Shown piece after piece: positions 58,933 through 64,000 of a DNA stretch of 64,000 bases. Position 1 is the first letter of the stretch. Every line of letters begins with the position of its first letter. Below the pieces are notes generated by a model. That model had not been told where the DNA came from, searched no databases, and saw nothing but the letters and a program-made list of their open reading frames with translations. The translations under genes were made by a program, and so were the position numbers. This DNA comes from Dama dama (taxonomy: Eukaryota; Chordata; Mammalia; Artiodactyla; Cervidae), in contig NC_083704.1 of assembly GCF_033118175.1 (NCBI RefSeq), positions 51,052,501 through 51,116,500 of the forward strand, given 5' to 3'.

Positions 58933-59260
58933 TATTGGGTTGGCCAAAATAGTCCATGGGGTCACAAAGAGTCGGACACAACTGAGTGACTTTCACTTTT
59001 GGACTTCCCTTGTGGCTCAGCTGGTAAAGAATCTGCTTGCAATGTGGGAGACCTGGGTTTGATCCCTGGGTCGGGAAAATCCCCCGGAGAAGGGAAAGGC
59101 TACCCACTCCAGTATTCTGGCCTGGAGAGTTCCATGGACTGTATAGTCTCAGGGGTCGCAAAGAATCAGACATGACTGAGCGACTTTCACTCACTGGGTT
59201 GGCCAAAATGTTAACTTTTTTTTTTTCGTAACCTAAATGAACTTTTTGGCCAAGTCAATA
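58933..59260. mobile_element. Mariner-type MITE interrupted by a SINE
   Basis: The left end TATTGGGTTGGCCAAAA (58933-58949) and right end TTTTGGCCAAGTCAATA (59244-59260) are near-perfect inverted repeats bounded by TA, as in Tc1/mariner elements. The central part is split by the SINE unit at 58951-59194. Without the insert the element is about 70 bp. Confidence 0.8.
58951..59194 (+). mobile_element. Bov-tA-type SINE inserted into a mariner MITE
   Basis: A partial SINE end (58951-58998) is followed by a complete forward Bov-tA (59001-59194). The host sequence TGGGTTGGCCAAAAT is repeated on both sides (58936-58950 and 59195-59209), a perfect 15-bp target-site duplication within the MITE's left end. 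Confidence 0.92.
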
Positions 59261-59454
59261 CTTGATCTGTTTAAACATACATACATTCCGAAGGCAAATG
59301 TAAGTGTGGATGAGATGAGCCCCTGTTTTAAGCACTCTTTGTCAATGGTTCTCTGCTGTCTCACTCTCACCATGGACTAGACTTGGCAGGAAGCACTGAG
59401 CATAACTTCCTGTTGGGAATAGAGGACTCTGCATCCTCGGCTCATTTAGAGAGT

Positions 59455-59679
59455 GGAGGTGGAGGTCGTTTGTCACTAAGTCGTGTCTGACGCTTTGCAA
59501 TCCCGTGGACTATAGCCCGCCAGGCTCCTCTGTCTGTGACATTTCCCTGGCAAGAATACTGGAGTTGGTTGTTGTTTCCTTCTCCAGGGGATCTTCTCGG
59601 CCCAGGGATCAAACCAGCATCTCCTGCGTCTCCTGCTTGGCAGGCAGATTCTTTACCACTGAGCCAACTGGGAAGCCCC
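59455..59679 (-). mobile_element. Bov-tA SINE with 8-bp duplication
   Basis: Reverse Bov-tA. TAGAGAGT flanks it at 59447-59454 and 59680-59687. It contains a small duplicated CTCCTGCGT block near 59621-59637. Confidence 0.9.
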
Positions 59680-59959
59680 TAGAGAGTACAGAGGTCCCTT
59701 CATTGGATGACTGTTTCGTTCAATCATGATTTTGCATCTACATATTTCCAGTTACATGGACTGGTGAGGAGTGGGTCCCTCATCAGGTAATAGCCTAATT
59801 AGTCAAATATTCTAAGTGGTCAAATAAACATGGTCATTTTTTCTGTAGTAGATTTTTACAAATCATATATTTAATGTTTGAAGTTAAGGAGCATGAGACC
59901 TAATCTCTAATGAACTTGAATAATTAACATTAATTTGACAACATTGAACATTTTCCCCC

Positions 59960-60430
59960 TCAACTGAAATGAAATATATGTATATGTAAAATGGATTCAC
60001 TTTGCTGTACTGCTGAAACTAACATAATATTGTAAATCAACTATACTCCAATAAAAATTTAAAAAGCAGTACATTCATATCCTAAAATGCTACTCAGCAC
60101 TAAAAATGAATTACTAATATATGCAACAGACAACATGAATGAACCTCAAAAGCATTATGCTTGAATAATATACAAAACAGTGTACACTATAATGATTCCA
60201 AAATATGGAAAAAACAAAAACTAATCTATCAGAAAATGTTTGCCCAGCCAGGAGGCATTGGGTAATTGTCTAGAAAGGGCACAAAGACACTTTCTGGGAT
60301 GATGCAAATGATCCACATTTTTGTTTTGAGTGGTGTTTGCATAGGTGAATACTGTTGCTAAAACTCATAAAACTGAGTGCTTAAAACCTATGCATTTTAT
60401 TGTGTGTAAAGTATGCCTCTATTTTTTTAA
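59960..60430 (+). mobile_element. L1 3' end followed by an older L1M 3' end
   Basis: TTGCTGTACTGCTGAAACTA to CTCCAATAAAAATTTAAAAA (60001-60066) is a clear L1 terminus. From 60070 a second, more decayed L1-like 3' end follows (TGCTACTCAGCACTAAAAAT; terminus near 60430). Confidence 0.7.
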
Positions 60431-60683
60431 AAGATATATAGCTATTAGATTTCTGTGCAATATTGTTGCCCAGCAGTGATACTGTTATTATCAAGAGATG
60501 CTGATGGACTATGTTGCATTGGTCATAACTGCTTTTTTGTATTACAGCTATTTGTAACTTTATGAAATCTTCATAAATACGATCAATTGCAATAATAAAG
60601 TTATGGAACACTTAAAAATTACAACTGGTGGAGGGAAGTATTTCCAACTCATCTCTCAGATAAAGGGCTAATCACCTATATAG

Positions 60684-60905
60684 GCTTCCCCGCTGGCTCA
60701 GCAGTAAAGAATCTACCTGCAGAGAGGAGACACAGGAGACACAGGAGACACAGGCTTCGATCCCTGGGTCGGAAAGATCCCCTGGAGAAGGAAATGGCAA
60801 TCCACTCCAGTCATCTTGCCTGGAAAATCCCATGAACAGAGGAGCCTCGAAGGCTAAACAGTCCATGGGGTCACAAAGGGTTGGGCACAACTAAGTGACT
60901 GAGCA
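60684..60905 (+). mobile_element. Bov-tA SINE with internal 9-bp triplication
   Basis: Forward Bov-tA in which the GAGACACAG segment of the head is repeated three times (about 60727-60752), presumably by slippage. Confidence 0.9.
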
Positions 60906-61834
60906 CTCACGTGTATAAGATTCCTTAAAAACTTATTTTAAAAATACTGTAAGCTACTGAAGTAAAGATGGCTTTTTTTCTCAGAGTGAAGTGCTTTAGA
61001 GTAGAATCCACACTTGGATGAAGCCACTTTTCTTGTTTCTGGTTTTATTTCCCTGTCTAATGGTGGTTTGGGAGAAAGGGAGGGAAAGAATAAGAAAGAG
61101 ATCAGCAAGAGAGCAGGAAGGATGGGAGGGAAGAAGCAGATAGGTACATACCCATGCTCAGAAAATGAACTAAATAGAAGTATATCAACATATTAATAAC
61201 AGGCAGTGAAGCTGTGGGAGATTTTTCTCTTATGGATTATCTGTGTTTTTTACAATGACTATATATTACTTTCTGTACGTTTATAGGAAATGTTATCATG
61301 CAAATGAGAACTATTTCTGCTGAACCTATTACACTTACAAGTACTTTAAATAATTTTCATGAACTCAATTTATGAGTTGGAATTTTTTTTCCTTCTACAG
61401 GCAAAGCTTTTATTATTCATTTATCCCCACCCACCCACAGAATATGGGTGAAATAAGAGAGCTTCATGAACTTTTACTTATAAATGCTGCATAATTTTAT
61501 ATTCCAACAGCAGAGAATATATTTTAAAGCTCATTTAAATCTACCTAACATATATTTGGAGATTTCTTCTATAGTTTCCATCAGAGATGGTGCCCATATT
61601 GGTTTCTTAAAATAGATGTAGGAAAGGAATCTGCTGACGAGTTATTTATCCTTCAAAAAAGCCTTTGTATTATATTTCAAACATGCATTAAAAAATAGAG
61701 AATTATTTAGTGAACCTTGTATAACCATAACCTAGATTGAACAAATATTTTTGCTTCATCATTTTAAAAATAAATTAGTAATCGTGACATTTCATCCCTA
61801 GATTCTTTAGCAAGCACTTCTAAAAAATAGACAT

Positions 61835-62020
61835 CTTAACTCAGACGGTAAAGTATCTGCCTGCAGTGCAGGAGACCTGAGTTTGATCCCTGGATCAGGA
61901 AGATCCCCTGGAGAAGGGAATGGCTACCCACTCCAGTATTCTTGCCTGGAGAATTCCATGGACATAGGAGCCTGGTGGCCTCGAAGAGTTGGACACCACT
62001 GAGCAACTAATGCTTTCAAT
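61835..62020 (+). mobile_element. Bov-tA SINE
   Basis: Forward Bov-tA lacking its first few bases, from CTTAACTCAGACGGTAAAGT to GAGCAACTAATGCTTTCAAT. Confidence 0.9.
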
Positions 62021-62261
62021 TTCACAAAACCACAAAGCCATTTTCACATGTAACAAAATTACCTATAATTTCTTAATATCATCAGATATTTAGACCATAT
62101 TCAAATTTCCCCTACTAATTCCCAAAATGTACTTTTGCAGTTATTTGTTGAACTTAGAGATCCACCTCAGTTCCAACTAACCATTTCTTTTCTAAAATCT
62201 AGTCTTCTTTAAATCCAGAACAGTTTCCATTGTCAACACCACTTTTTTCTTTTTAATTTTT

Positions 62262-62450
62262 TTAGAGATATTTTTTGATGTGGATCATTTCTTAAGTTTT
62301 TATTGAATTTGTCACAGTGTTGCTTGTTTTATGTTCTGGTCCTTTGGCTGTGAGGCATGTGGGATCCCAGCTCCCTGACCAGGGATTGAACTCTCACCCC
62401 CCTGCATTGGAAGGCTCAGTCTTAACCACTGGACCACCAGGGAAGTCCCT
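62262..62450 (-). mobile_element. CHR-type SINE with 13-bp duplication
   Basis: Reverse CHR ending GGACCACCAGGGAAGTCCCT. CTTTTTAATTTTT flanks it perfectly at 62249-62261 and 62451-62463. Confidence 0.9.
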
Positions 62451-63480
62451 CTTTTTAATTTTTAAAATAAGGTTATTGCTTAAAGAAACTTGAGCTATTC
62501 CATTAAGTGACAGTTTAAAGAATGATTTGAGAAAACCACCAAAGAACTCACTGCAAAAAGTGTTATCTCTAAACACAACGCCAGATTCACAGTTTAACAT
62601 CTGAATTTTGCAAATCTTGATCTTGGACATCAAGAACATAATGCATTTGGTGAGGAGGGAAGTGGGTAGAGGAAAGATTGCCTTAAAACTAGCATACAAG
62701 TTGACTGATCTAGATCTTATTTTTTGTTATTAAAACCTTGATTTTAGGAAGAAAGCTGTGTTGCCTTTGGAACCTCTAAAGTCGGGAGAGACATTCCAAT
62801 TTCCCTTCTGGCCTGGAGGAACACAAGCTTAATGTAGCTTGCAGGAAGCCTGATTTCAGCTAGCTTTAACACCCCCAGAAGGAGTTCAAATGTGAAAGAA
62901 CAGCACTTTCCCTTTTAGGAGGCCCGTCTTATCACAGACAACAGGGGTAAGAGAAAACATTTTAAGCTAATGATGTTTACAGCTAACCAGATTTGGTTGA
63001 AGCAATCCAGTGGACACCAGTCTGCAAGTCTCATTTCTTATAAGGTTCATTTATCTTAGAATGCTCAACCACCAAAAGTCCCCTGCTTTCACATATCTCT
63101 GAATATTAAGCTAGACAATGAATTCTTCTCCCAGCTGGTTTAACTATCTTTAACCCCCAAGGCTGCTCCAGTACTCCGTGTGTTAATTTAACTGCATTAC
63201 AAATTCTCTAATACTGAAAACAACAACAAAAAGAGACAAGTATTAAGCATAATGAAATAAATATTGTTGCTAGGGAGCTTTTTACATGATGCAACCAAAA
63301 AAGTCCTCCACATATGGAAGGCTGAATTCTTAACCCATCCAAAATACAGTAATTGAATGTCTACTTGACTGGGTCGTGCACCCATCTCTATGCTAGCCTC
63401 GAAGAGTGTACTGTTTCCTTACCACGTCTGGGTCACATGCCCAGCCCTGAGGTCAGAGGTGAAATCACCTTTGCACATAT

Positions 63481-63694
63481 GTGCTAAGTCGCTTCAGTCT
63501 TATCTGATTCTTTGAGTCTGTGGACTGTAGCCTGCCAGGCTCCTCTGTCCATGGGGTTTCCCAGGCAAGAATACTGTAGTGGTTTGCCATGCCCTCCTCC
63601 AGGGATCTTTCCAACACAGGGACTGAGCCCATGTTTCTTATGTCTCCTGCATTGGCAGACAGGTTCTTTACTGCTAGTGCCACCTGAGAAGGCC
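63481..63694 (-). mobile_element. Bov-tA SINE
   Basis: Reverse Bov-tA (GTGCTAAGTCGCTTCAGTCT to GCCACCTGAGAAGGCC), close to the BovB end at 63708 in the same orientation. Confidence 0.9.
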
Positions 63695-63707
63695 AAAGTC
63701 AACTTCA

Positions 63708-64000
63708 GTTTAGTTCAGTTCAGAGGCTCAGTCGTGTCCGACTCTTTGCAACCCCGTGAATCGCAGCACTCCAGGCCTCCCTGTCCATCACCAACTCTCG
63801 GAGTCTACCCAAACTCATGTCCATTGAGTCAGCGATGCCATCCAGCCATCTCATCCTCTGTCGTCCCCTTCTCCTCCTGCCCCCAATCCCTCCCAGCATC
63901 AGGGTCTTTTCCAGTGAGTCAACTCTTCGCATGAGGTGGCCAAAGTACTGGAGTTTCAGCTTCAGCATCAGTCCTTCCAATGAACACCCAGGACTGACCT
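63708..64000 (-). mobile_element. BovB LINE 3' end, cut by window edge
   Basis: Minus-strand frame 63720-63980 reads LEGLMLKLKLQYFGHLMRRV-type sequence and RRRRGRQRMRWLDGIADSMD, uninterrupted through its last 86 codons. This is the best-preserved BovB tail here, so probably the youngest. The element continues past 64000. Confidence 0.93.

Larger units (their letters stand above)
48141..64000. other. 5' flanking region of CACNA2D3
   Basis: Beyond the CpG island no further gene is visible. The region holds L1M, L2, MIR, MER5, CHR and Bov-tA copies, simple repeats and unremarkable unique sequence (for example 49900-50190, 51040-52200, 54790-55600, 58180-58790, 60910-61830, 62465-63480). No exon-like frame with family resemblance was found there. 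Confidence 0.7.

Noticed and set aside
59001..59195. tRNA-like A/B-box sequences in SINEs as possible tRNA genes
   Set aside because: They occur only in SINE heads, with degenerate sequence and no cloverleaf. They are retroposon promoters, not tRNA genes.

Overview
This is a eukaryotic nuclear window from a ruminant (cattle, sheep or a close relative). The evidence is the repeat set: many Bov-tA/Bov-A2 SINEs, BovB LINE copies, CHR-type tRNA-derived SINEs of even-toed ungulates and a bovine-type L1 3' end, on a background of ancient MIR, L2, MER5 and L1M fragments. There are no bacterial-style operons, and almost every open frame is a by-product of repeats or of GC-rich sequence.

The one protein-coding gene is the 5' end of CACNA2D3 (alpha2-delta-3 auxiliary subunit of voltage-gated calcium channels), on the minus strand. 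Coding exon 1 (48019-48140) encodes the signal peptide and first mature residues. Exon 2 (47258-47339) encodes the next 27 codons. They are joined across a short 679-bp intron with consensus splice sites and matching phase. From 47257 down to position 1 the window lies in intron 2, and I find no exon 3. The gene starts inside a GC/CpG-rich island (about 47820-49900) with no TATA box, several GC boxes and a G-quadruplex/polypurine tract just upstream of the start codon. From about 49900 to 64000 the sequence is 5' flanking DNA, mostly a patchwork of repeats.

Layout: 1-7360 intron with scattered SINEs, AT microsatellites and a few ancient repeats. 7366-10175 a long 5'-truncated BovB LINE with recognisable endonuclease and reverse-transcriptase domains. 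10800-12000 two L1 pieces facing opposite ways, one split by two SINEs. 12970-25500 SINEs, BovB 3' ends, MIRs, an ATCC-rich minisatellite and a palindromic mariner-type MITE. 25500-40500 relatively unique intron with MIR/L2 and a second BovB piece (37165-38018). 40740-47250 repeat-poor, AT-rich intron next to exon 2, a candidate regulatory block. 47258-49900 exons 1-2 and the promoter island. 50000-64000 5' flank with L1M, L2 and MIR fragments, nested SINE insertions (including one inside a mariner MITE with a 15-bp target-site duplication) and a BovB 3' end cut by the window edge.

I see no novel multi-gene system. The observations most worth checking are the gene start itself (AUG-free upstream kilobase, divergent signal-peptide n-region, polypurine/G4 tract), the repeat-poor block beside exon 2, an isolated intronic CpG-dense patch at about 33000-33200, and several insertions that can be dated by their target-site duplications.
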